A program made the translations under genes and the position numbers. Shown one piece after another: positions 10,501-22,500 of a stretch of DNA of 64,000 bases; position 1 is the stretch's first letter, and every line of letters starts with the position of its first letter. The notes beneath the pieces are model-generated. The model was not told where the DNA came from and ran no database searches. It saw nothing but the letters and a program-made list of their open reading frames with translations. This DNA comes from Ancistrus triradiatus (taxonomy: Eukaryota; Chordata; Actinopteri; Siluriformes; Loricariidae): NCBI GenBank assembly GCA_025084515.1, contig JAJAGP010000763.1, positions 1 through 64,000 on the forward strand. The letters run 5' to 3'.

Positions 10501-13500
10501 AGAACTTTGTAAGAATCAGTATCATTCTTAAATAGTCAACAGAGCTCAGTGTTTTTTGTGTGAGTTTGGCATGTTCTCATATTTGTGAGTGAGGGTGAAT
10601 AAATGAGTGAGTGACTGATGTGCTGCAATGAAACGGCACTGGGATATACTGTACCCCTCTAAGACACTGTACATTCCTATTGTTACTGAAGTTGTTGCTC
10701 AAGATGATTTGAATAAACATTTTGAAATCAAATATCACATACTTAATGTAATGATGACAGTCAGTTACTGTATTTAGTTGAACTGTGTCCTACTGTACAT
10801 TTAATTTCAATACTTGGAACTGTGCCAACAGTAATGGCATCAGTATCATATCAAAAATGGAAAAAGAGTGATCAGAACATCTGTACATCTACAAATTACT
10901 TATAAAACTTCTCATCTGTTTGTGTCAGTTCCATGGTTCCCACGAAAGATCAGTGATCTGGACAAATGTAATCGTGTGATTACAAAGTATGACCCTGATC
11001 TAGACCAAGATCACCCAGTAAGTAATCAAACGAATACAGATTACTTATCTAATGCTACAGCACAATATGACCAGTAACACAGAAGTAAATGAGTAAAGCA
11101 GTAGGCCTTGTATTAATCCACATATTATTTAATTCAGGGATTCAGCGATCCAGAATACAGAAAACGAAGAGCATTTTTCTCACAGCTGGCTTTCAGCTAT
11201 AAGCAGTAAGTATTTTAGCAATAATTCAATGAATTACTCTCTGTAAGGTTTATTTAAGCAAAACATACGTGGCCATTTGAGTGACTTCAGTAGTGTAGGT
11301 GTTCAGCTAGTACTGCATGTAGTAAAATAAGTTTCAATTCAGGATTTCTAACCAGGCATTCATTAATTCCTTGGGTCTAATGGTGTTTCTGCGGGGAAGG
11401 AGGGTAGTGAGAGACAGTGATAGAAATGTCCGTATTAAATGTTATATAACATAGTAAATAAAAATTTAAAGCTAGTTAAATTATTCATGACTGTAAATAT
11501 TTAGGTCTTTGGAACATCATAATTATGCCTGAATGCTTTGTACAGTATATTCATTCATTTTCATACCTGCTTAATCCAGGGTTGTGGGGAGTTGGGGTGC
11601 TGTGCTGGGGCACTAACCGGCAGCAGAGGGCACAAGGCATGAACTAAGTCAAGTCAAGTCATGTCAAGTCAGATATGTTTCTATAGCGCTTTTTACAATG
11701 GAGCATCGTCTCAAAGCAGCTTTACAATTCAAGATTATCTCCTAATATCTACGTCCAATCCCAAATTGAGCAAGCCTAGGGCGACAGTGGGAAGGAAAAA
11801 CTCCCTAAGTGTTATGAGGAAGAAACCTTGGGAAGACCAAGACTCAACTAACCCTAACTAACTAACCCTAGACAGGGTGGCAGTCCATCACAGGGCACAT
11901 GCACGGAAACTGGAGTACCTGGAAGAAACTCACACAACCACGGGGAGAACATGACTCTAGACAGGAGTCTGGGCCAGGAGTCAAACCAGGGATCTCTGGA
12001 GCCATTTGGAATTGCTAAATAGAAATGAAAAAACTGTCTCGTTTTGAGACCAGGTTATCCTGGTCAGCATCCCAAGGATTGGGTGTCTGATCACAATTGA
12101 TTCATCACAGCTGAAAGTGTTCTCCCCAGTCCATCACAGGGTTCCATAACCATGCCTTTCAAAATTAGAACCTAGGTCCTCAGGATCTGCTGCTTCCAGC
12201 AGCTGTCTATTATCTCACAGGAGCGTTAAGTTGCTAAAAACCAGCCGCTAGATTGCTCAGGCAGGGTATTTCTAGTGCCGGTCCCAAGCCCGGATAAATG
12301 GTGAGGGTTGCGTCAGGAAGGGCATCCGGTGTAAAACATTTGCCAAATAAAGTATGCGAGTTCATACTTTAACAACGACCGCCACTGGTACTGGTAGCAA
12401 GCAGGGTACCAGCGGAAATTGGACTACTGTTTGCCGGAGACGAAGAGGAGGGAAGCGTGTGAGGAGACAGAGAGAAATCAGGAGGGGCCAGAATATAGCA
12501 CTGAGGGTAGCAACCCTAAATGTAGGAACCATGACAGGGAAAGGTAGAGAGCTGGCTGATATGATGCAGAGGAGAAAGGTCAATGTTTTGTGTGTGCAGG
12601 AGACAAAGTGGAAGGGCAGCAAGGCTCGATCCATTGGTGCAGGGTTTAAACTGTTCTACCATGGTGTGGATAGGAAGAGAAATGGAGTTGGTGTGGTCCT
12701 GAAGGAGGACTATGTAAAGAATGTCGTTGAGGTGAAAAGGGTGTCAGATAGGATAATATGTCTGAAGCTGGAAAATGAGGGTGTTGTAATGGTGAATGTT
12801 TGTTAGTGGCTATGCACCACAAGGTGGCTGTGAATTATAGGAGAAAGAGAGATTCTGGGGGGAGTTAGATGAAGTGGTTGAGAGCATTCCCAGGGAGGAG
12901 AGACTGGTGATTGGTGCACATTTCAATGGTCAGTTGGTGAAGGTAATAAAGGAGATGAGGAAAGTGATGGGCAGGTTTGGTGTTAAGGATAGGAACCTAG
13001 AAGGACAGGTGGTGGATTTTGCAAAGAGGATGGAAATGGCTGTGGTTAACACATATTTCCAAAAGAAGGAGGGAGCATAGGGTGACTTATAAGAGTGGAG
13101 GGAGGAGCACACAGGTAGACTACATCCTATGTAGAAGAGGTTGCTTAAAAGAGATTGGTGATTGTAAGGTAGTGGCAGGGGAGAATGCAGCTAGGCAGCA
13201 TCGGATGGTGGTGTGCAGGATGGCTCTGGTGGTAGGAAGAGGAAGAGGACAAAGGCAGAGCAGAGGATCAAATGGTTGAAGTTGAGAAATGAAGAATGTT
13301 GTAAGGAGTTCAGAGAGGAGCTGAGAAAGGTTTTGGGTGATAGGAAAGAGCTCCCAGACGACTAGGGAGTAGCGGCAACAGTAATTAGACAGACAGGTAG
13401 AAAGGTACTGGGTGTGTCTTCTGGACAGGCAAAGGATGAAAAGGAAACCTTTTGGTGGAACGAGGAAGTGCAGGAGGTTACTCAGAGAAAGAGGTCAGCA

Positions 13501-16500
13501 AAGAAGAAATCGGACAGGGACAGGACTAATGAGAGTAGGCAGGAGTACAAGGAGATGCGGCAAAGGGCAAAGAGGGAGGTAGCAAATACCAAGCAGAAGG
13601 CCTACGATGAGTTATATGAAAGGTTATACAGTAAGGAAGGAGAGAAGGAGTTGTATCTGCTGGCGAGACAGAGAGATAGAGCTGGAAAGGATGTGCAGCA
13701 TGTCAGGGTGATCAAGGATAAAAATGGAAATGTACTGACAGGTGAAAAGAGGGTGAGGGAAAGATGGAATTAGTATTTTGAGGAGTTGATGAATGTAGAA
13801 AATTAAAGGGAAAGAAGGCTGGATGGTGTAGAAATTGTGGAAGAGGATGTAGCAAAGATTAGCGAGGAAGAAGTGAGGAAAGCTTTGAAAAGGATGAAGA
13901 ACGGAAAGGCAGTGGGACCTGATGACATACCGGTTGAGGTATGGAAAAGTCTAGGAGAGCTGGGAGTGGTGTTTTTGACTAGATTATTAGTGGAATTCTG
14001 GTGAATGAGAGTAGCCAGAGGAATGGAGGAAAAGTTAACTTGTACTGATTTTCAAGCAGAAGGGTGATGTACAGAGTTGTGGCTCTTACAGGGGCATAAA
14101 GTTGATGAGCCACACAATGAAGATTTGGGAGAGAGTTGTGGAAGCTAGGCTCAGACAGGAGGTGACAGTGTGTGAACAACAGTATGGTTTCATGCCAAGG
14201 AAGAGCACTATGGATGCGATTTTTGCTTTGAGACTGCTGATGGAGAAGTATAGAGATAGTCAGAAAGAGCTACACTGCGTCTTTGTGGATTTGGAGAAAG
14301 CTTATGACAGGGTGCCAAGGGAGGAACTGTGGTGGTGTATGAGGAAGTCTCGAGTGGCTGAAAAGTATGTTAGATTAGTGCAGGACATGTATGAGAACAG
14401 CGTGACAGAGGTGAGATGTGCTGTAAGAGTGACAGATAGCTTCAAGGTATAGGTGGGACTGCATCAAGGATCGCTCCTGAGTCCCTTCTTATTTGCTCTG
14501 GTGATGGACAGACTAACAGATGAGGTCAGACAGGTATCGCCGTGGACTATGATGTTTGCAGACGACATTGTGATCTGTAGTGAGAACAGGGAACAGGTAG
14601 AAGAGAACTTGGAGAGGTGGAGGTATAATCTGGAAAGGAGAGGAATGAAAGTCAACTGTAGTAAGACAGAATACATGTGTGTAAATGAAAGGGAGGCAGG
14701 TGGAACAGTCAGGCTACAGGGATCATTGGTCACGGAGTCCAGAAGTCCAGGAGTTCAGGTACTTGGGATCAACTGTCTAAGGAAATGGGGAGTGTGGAAA
14801 GGAGGTAAAGAAGAGAGTACAGGCAGGATGGAGTGGGTGGAGAAGAGAGGTGCAAAGAGGAGCGGACACAGATAAAATAGAGGAGGTAAGCTTATTTTAT
14901 AAAGTCCAACCATAGTCGTAGACAGCTAAGAGGTCTGGGTCTCTATATTGTTTTAGACCTAGAATAAAATTGTAAACTAATACAAAAACAAGAGTAGTGA
15001 GACCAGCCTTGTTGTATGGGTTAGAGACAGTGGCACTGGAAAGAGACAGGAAGCAGAGCTGGAGGTGGCAGAACTTAAGATGTTGAGGTTCTCTTTAGGA
15101 GTGTCCAGGATGGACAGGATTAGGAATGAGATCATCAGAGGGACAGCACAGGTTGGAAAATTGGGAGACAAAATTTGAGAGGGAAGACCGAGATTGTTTG
15201 GACATGTGCAGAGGAGGGATAGTGGATATATTGGTAGGAGGATGTTGGCGATGGAGCTGCCAGGCAAGAGACGGAGAGGAAGACCAAAGAGGAGTTATTT
15301 GGTTGTGGTAAATGAAGATATGCAGGGAGTTGGGGTGAGAGTAGAGGACGTGGAGGACAGGGTGAGGTGGAAACGTTTAACTGTGGCGACCCCTGATAAA
15401 GGGAGAAGCCGAAAGAAGAAGAAGAAGAAGAAGAAGAAGAAGAAGAAGAAGAAGAAGAAGAAGCGTTGAGGTGCTAAACAGCTGTTTGTTTGTTTGTTTA
15501 TTTCGTTTTTAATGTCGCTTTCAGCATCAATGGCTATTTAGTGACAGACATAAGCTTACATCAATGTACAAGTTTACATCCAAACTAGGCATACATACTC
15601 AGTTAACCTCATGCATGCCTTTGGACTGTGGGAGGGAAACAGAGCACCTGGAGTAAACCCACAGGGACAGCGGGAGGACACTAGACAGCTGTTAGATAGG
15701 ATAATAATAGTCATAATAATTATATTATTATCATTATTATAAATGATAATAGTAGACAATAAAAAGTAACTAAATAAATATAATACACAAAGTGAAATTA
15801 CCCCAAATGATTTAGGATGGAATGGCTCAGATGGCCACAAGGTTGAGAATCATTTTTTGCTGTATTTAAATGCATTATCAGTAGCAAGTGCACCAGAAAT
15901 AATGTCATCTCAGGCAAATATGCTACATCCATATAAAAATCAGACCTGTATATCTTGCAGGGGCGACCCATTGCCATGTGTTGAGTACACTCCAGAAGAG
16001 GTTGCCACTTGGTGGGTTTTATATATAAGCATATAGCAGCACAATTGATCATTTTTCTTATTTTAAATACGTATTTAAACAACTGTTTCATTAATGAATC
16101 CCTGATGTGCTTTATCTTTGGCAGGAGGGAAGTATACAGAACACTTACTTCAATCTACCCAACTCATGCATGCAGACAGTTCTTAGAGGGCCTGCAACAG
16201 CTGGAGAGTGAGTGTGGCTATGGAGAGGACAAGATCCCTCAGCTCAGAGATGTTTCCAGCTATTTAAAAGGTATCTGCAAACACTTCTCCACAGAATTAC
16301 ATTGGAAATCATTTCAAAGGTGAAACATAAAAAAGCATGGCATGGCAGCACGTTGCCTGTGGTCATTTTGGGATGGATATGGTCACCTACAATACCCAGG
16401 GAGGCTGTGGTATTAACACAATGCTCAGTTGGTGTTAAGGGGCTCAAAGTGTTTCGACGTGTTGTGCATTCAGAAATGCTCTTCTGCATGTAGTTATTTC

Positions 16501-19500
16501 AGTTACTGTTGCCTTTCTATCAGATTGAACAAGTCTGGTCACTCTCCTCTGACCTGTGGCATCAACGAGGCAGTATTGCCAATGCTTTGTCCATCCCATT
16601 ACCAGTACCAATTGAGCATTGTTTAAACATCACAGCCTACCTGAGTATTGTTGCATCCGTCCTTTTAACACCATAGTGTACCCATCTTCTACGCGCAATG
16701 TCACAAAGCTCAAATCAGCTCAAACTTGTATCTTGAATATGACAGTGTGTTCACTGTACTCAAATGGCCGCCACAGTCACCAGATCTCTATCCAATAGAG
16801 CACCTTTGGGATGTGGTGGAACAGGAGATTTGCATCACGGATTGATAGCAGACGAATCTGCAGCGACTGCATGATACTATCATGTCAATATGGAAAATCT
16901 CTGAGGAATGTTTCCAGCACCTTGTTGAATCTATGCCTTGAAAAATTAAGGCAGTTCCGAAGGCAATAGGGTGTACATAGTGAGGAGACCAGTGCTTACA
17001 TGAATAGGTACTGTATTGGTAAGCGCCCTTTAAGTTCCATTTAATGTTTTGTGAAATGGGAGTTGACCGGACAGTACCACATTACCATAGTCCCCTAGTC
17101 TTTTTATACTGCTGTAATGTAAATACACTCTGAAGTCATTATCCCGACCACGTCTGTTTCTTGGCTATTTTTGGCAAGAGGCGAGTTTGGTGACTAAATG
17201 AGATTACAAAAATAGATAAAGTGACCTGATGCTGATGTAATGTGTTTACTGAGCAGCCCGCGTGATCATTCAATCACATTTACAATGGACAGAAACACGT
17301 ACTGATATCCATTTACGCAAAATAGTCCGTGATCGACGTCTGTGTCTGTGATGCAAAGCGCATGAAGAGGCGAGATTGGCGGCTGTTCGAGGTAAAATGC
17401 ATGGAAGGAATTCCATCCTGCCATCATAGGCAGTGAGAGATGAGGTTGGCGAGATAACAAGGTTATGCTGTATAAAGGGTATTTTCACAAGAAACCATAG
17501 AAAACAATGATATGTCATTTGAGAAACCACTGATAACACGAGTGGAAGCCTAAAGTGTTATACACAGGCCGAAGCTTTTGTAATTTATGGAAATGCACTG
17601 ATAGAGTATTATGACAAACACAGAAGATCAGAGAGATGAAACAGAAGCTCAACGAGTGAATGTGAACCAGGTTATATACACAATAGGTTAGAGACAATAT
17701 ACAGGTAGTGGGGGGATAAACAAAGTAGTACTACGTACAATAGGACACTCACAAATGCCATTTACAGTTTGTGACAAATAAGGGGAGGAAAGTCACAAAC
17801 ACAGCTACCTTGCACAAAGAAGTCTCAAATCTCCATTAAATTAGTGGAAGTTTTAGTAATTGTATTTAGTATTTCTGTAAAAACTTGAACTATGCCATTT
17901 TGTCCAAGCACATCACAAAGCTTAAGCAGTACTGATATGATTGTCTGTTCAGAAAAAACGGGCTTTCAGCTGCGCCCAGTGGTAGGGTTGCTGTCTGCAC
18001 GGGACTTCCTGGCAAGCCTGGCATTTAGAGTGTTCCAGTGCACTCTATATATTCGCCATTCTTCTTCACCCATGCACTCCCCAGAGCCGTATGTCTCCTA
18101 TTACATTCTATGAGGATTATGTGTGAAACATTAAGAACTGAACATGAACTGATCTGGTCATATCTAATTAATTGCATTATAACAGAGACTGCTGTCATGA
18201 ACTGCTCGGACATGTCCCTATGCTCACAGATAAGGAGTTTGCACAGTTTTCCCAGGTATTTTGACAGCCATTACAGAGATCACATATAATTCTTTACAAA
18301 ATGTATAAATGTTCCAACATCTAGATCTAATGTGTCTATTTGACTTCATAGGAGATTGGTCTTGCCTCTCTTGGAGCATCTGAGGAGGACATCCAAAAGC
18401 TGTCTACAGTAAGGACCGTCTCAGATACATGGTCATCATACAGATACAGCAGCATCTTCAGTAGGCCTACACGCAGAGTAATGCCGACAGTAGGTCTTTA
18501 CTGACCTCTAGTGATATTATTAATGAATCGCACTTAAACTATGATAGGTGCAAAGAGGAGCGGACACAGATAAAATAGAGGAGGTAAGCTTATTTTATAA
18601 AGTCTAACCATAGTCGTAGACAGCTAAGAGGTCTGGGTCTCTATATTGTTTTAGACCTAGAATAAAATTGTAAACTAAATACAAAAACAAGAACAGATCA
18701 GGCATCCCAAATCGCTACGTAGTGAACTAGCTATTGTGTATATGGCACAGCCGCTCGAACATCTTTAAATGCATAAATGTGTCATTGACTAGAAGCTCAA
18801 AAAGCAACGATTATTAGACCTAAGGAGTTTACCATGGTTAACTGTCAGTGTCCCATATTCTTCCGGTCAGAAATGAGTTCAGCAGTGGTGTTAGATGTGA
18901 CTAGGTAGACGTTTCCATTAGTGCTGACAAACTACTCATTTACCAGAGTAAAATCCACCTGTGCCTATCGTATTATCTGTAATATAAGGTCAAGATGTCC
19001 TAAAGTAGAAAAATGTGAGGAATTATCCCCAACAGCTTCATACTCATCACAATTATTTCCAAAAACTTAAAAACTAATAAGGGGAAATTGGGGAAAATAT
19101 AGCCTATATATTTTGGTCGATTGTGATTGATAGTGTGAATAAGGTTTGATAAGGCAGGTATAACTGTTGTTTTAACAGAATTTTGCATATAAATGTCAGC
19201 ACTACATACACAAATGTTTGAGGACACCCAAAAAATCACATCCAAAACATGGGTATTAATTAGTATGGAGTTCTCCCCTCACATCTGCTGCTACAACAGG
19301 CTTTGTTCTTCGAAAAGGGTTCTAAACTAAATTTTGGAACAAGACTTTGAGGTCGGCTTCTGACGTTAGATAAGATCTGGCTCACCTTTGGCAGTCCAGT
19401 GCACTTTCAAGGTGTCTGATGGAGTTGAAGTCAAGGTTCTGTGCAAGCCAGTCAGGTTCTCAATAAAAAGTTGGCAAACCAATTTTTTTATAAATTTTGT

Positions 19501-22500
19501 TTAAGAACACCGGGTAACAGTTGGTGAACTGACTTATTTGAAGCAGAAACCTTCAGTGGGGTACTCAGTACAACCCATTCGTCTACCATTGTTTGTCTAT
19601 GGAGAATTCATAATTGGATGCTTTACATTAAGAATGTGTGACACTGCTGAAAGAGCAGGACACAATAATTAGAAGGGGTGTCCACAAACCTTTGTCTATA
19701 TAGTATATGTCTCTTGTCAAATTTATAGTAATTAATTCTTACAGTTTCAATTAATTGTGGTGTAACTTGCAATATAAAAACTAAAAACATTTGTTTCTGG
19801 TAAGCAGCAACAGGCCACTATGTATGTCATATTTACATGTCTATTTTTGAATAAACCTAACCTGGCACCCCCTGAACCTCACTATTAGGCTATGGCTATC
19901 GCTTTGCTTCGTATTCATGCTTCACCAACATTTTCCTACCTGCCTCGCTTTGACGTTGTTTGTCAACAGATGATATCATTGGTTTGTCTTGACTGGACGT
20001 GCGAACGGATAAGACTACTTTTTGCATGACGAAGGGTTAAATATTCAAGTATACTTGTGCTGGCGATTTTCACGAGAAGCAGCCCCAAAGCCATAAATAC
20101 ACACATGAAGCAAAATCTTTATTGTCCATTGTTATTTTTTTTTAAATCTCATATCAAAGTCATATATATACTTTTTGAGACTGTTAAGTGCCTTTTATGT
20201 AAACAACGAAGGCATATTCTTACCTACCCTTTGTTTTGTTTTTTTTAGCTCTACTGGTTTACTGTTGAATTTGGGCTCTGCAAGCAGAATGGCGCATTAA
20301 AGGCTTACGGTGCTGGCCTTTTATCCGCTTATGGAGAACTTTTGGTAAATAAAATACTAATTTTATATTCACTCATCCTGCATTTTTTTCTCTCATCCAA
20401 CCTCATGAGCTGCCTTATATTCCATATACTCTGTTTAACAGGACTGTACCTCAATAACTAAACAAGTTCTCCTTGGCGCACCTAAGTGTGTTACTTTAAA
20501 CAATTTAAACTGCTTACCATTTCTGTTTATCAGTACTTTAGATATCAGTTTGCATACTGCAAAATACATGCTGTCCACTGACGTTTAGTCAGCTCATCCC
20601 CAAAAGAATTAGTGGTGGTATTGGGGGGAATACACTACCCAGGGTTTAAGAACACAGTTTTTTTAAAACAGCTATGTACAGAATACCCTCATATGACTAG
20701 ACCAACTATACAATCATAATAAATATTTGTGTGATTAGGTAAATCCTATGCATTTGCTTAATTTCCCTCAGTAATGCTACATCCCTTTGCTAAAGCTTTC
20801 TAATAGACAAGATAAGTACATGTAGTTCAAAAGTCTTTAGTATATTTTATGTTTTGCTGCATGTATTTTTACTGGCAATACACATTTTAATTTAAAAAAC
20901 AATGATACTGCTTTGGTGAGTATGCAGTTCATCGTCATATGCTTAACAGGGAAACAGGGAACAGGGAAAATAAATGGTTAACAGGGAAAATAAATGGTTA
21001 GCAACTAACGGGGTCATAGGAGCCTTGGCATATCCAGCAGCACAGGGCACAAGATGATAACCAAACCCAGATAGGATGTACATCCATCACAGGGCATATG
21101 CATGCACACACACACTTACTCACACTAATACTTTAGAGACAACAACTGATCTAATACATGCTTTTGGAATTTGGGAGGAAACCAGAGTACCTGAAAAACA
21201 CCCACACAGACACAAAGGGAACATGCAGACTCCAGACAGGAGTTGCCAGGAATCAAACCAGGAATCTCTGAAGCGACAGAGCTAAGTACAGTAAATAGTA
21301 AATGACTAACTGTAGCAGGAAGCCTGCTGCAAAGGACCTACATGTACTAATGATCGGGCGACAGTGTTTCTGGAATGTGTTGAAAGTCTGTGTGTAAAAA
21401 AAAGTCTTAACAGCTTATTGTTTTTTCTTAGTATGCTCTGTCTAATGAACCTGAGCACAAGCCATTTGACCCAGCGGAGGTGGCTGTCCAGCCATACCAA
21501 GACCAGACCTACCAGCCTGTGTATTTTGTGTCCCAGAGCTTTGAGGACGCCAAGGATAAGATGAGGTGAATGTTTAGCAGTAGTTGTGGATAGATATTTA
21601 TACATTGAAAGGTTCTTTAAAGGTAAATCTGAAGATGGATACAGTTATATTAATGAACTTCTTATTTAATATAAATTCATAGCAGGTAGAATGACTGGTG
21701 CAGAACAGAGGTTCTAAAGAATTGGGTTTCTGACGTAACATGACAGACTGTGTATACTAACAGGTTCTTTAAGGCCATCTGTACATCAACCTGTTCAGGG
21801 CTGGACTTATGCACTGGCTATCCTGGGCTGTAGCCTAGGGCACCAGGGAAAAGCTGTTCCACCAAATGAATCAGCACAATTCAGTAAAAACTTTGTGTTT
21901 CAGTCCAGCTATCGATTTATTTTGGTTCAACAATTTATTGAAACAAGTGCTTTGATTTGCTTACCCAGTGTCATTGATATTTGACTTTGGTTAATTGGTT
22001 TCATTTGCCAGTGGGAGAGGGGCACATGCACACAGGTTTTTGATATTAGTCAAAATGATCATCATTGAGGATATCAAAGAACAGTGGTGCTTGAAAGTTT
22101 GTGAGTAGCAAAAGTATGTGAACCTCTAGTGCAGATATTCTGAAGGTGAAATTAGATTTTTTTTTTTTCCAATCAATGAGATGACAATCAGGCATGAGTG
22201 AACACCGTATTGTATTTAGAGAACAGGGATCTATCAAAGTCTGACCTTCACAACACATGTTTGTGGAAGTGTATCATGGCACGAACAAATTAGCTTTCTA
22301 CGGACCTCAGAAATAGAGTTGATGTTGATGTTAAATGTCAGGACATCTGTCCATGAACTGACTATCAAGAGTTGGTGGGTCAGGCAGCAGAACAGTATTT
22401 CTGCCAAAAAATGGTTAAAGAAGACAAAAAGTCAAGTAAAGTCAAGTCAAGTCAGATTTATTTATATAGCGCTTTTTACAATGGAGCATTGTCTCAAAGC

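Larger units (their letters stand above)
12225..15463 (+). mobile_element. Non-LTR retrotransposon (endonuclease/RT LINE), near full length, broken
   Basis: One roughly 3.2-kb unit. The leader (12230-12360, ...gaagggcatccggtgtaaaac) is followed by an APE-type endonuclease: LNVGTMTGKG and VCVQETKWKG (about 12515-12615), IGAHFNGQ (about 12893; normally D in place of H) and TQVDYILCRR (about 13110-13140). Reverse transcriptase follows: KAVGPDDIP (about 13905), YGFMPRKS (about 14182), FVDLEKAYDRV (about 14282), GLHQGSLLSP (about 14457) and FADDIVICSE (about 14553). The C-terminal GRRMLAMELPGKRRRGRPKRSY lies near 15230-15300 and the tail is (GAA)n at 15412-15462. At least five frameshifts or stops kill it. 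The clade is probably RTE-like, but this is not certain. Lies in th2 intron 4, same strand. Confidence 0.85.
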
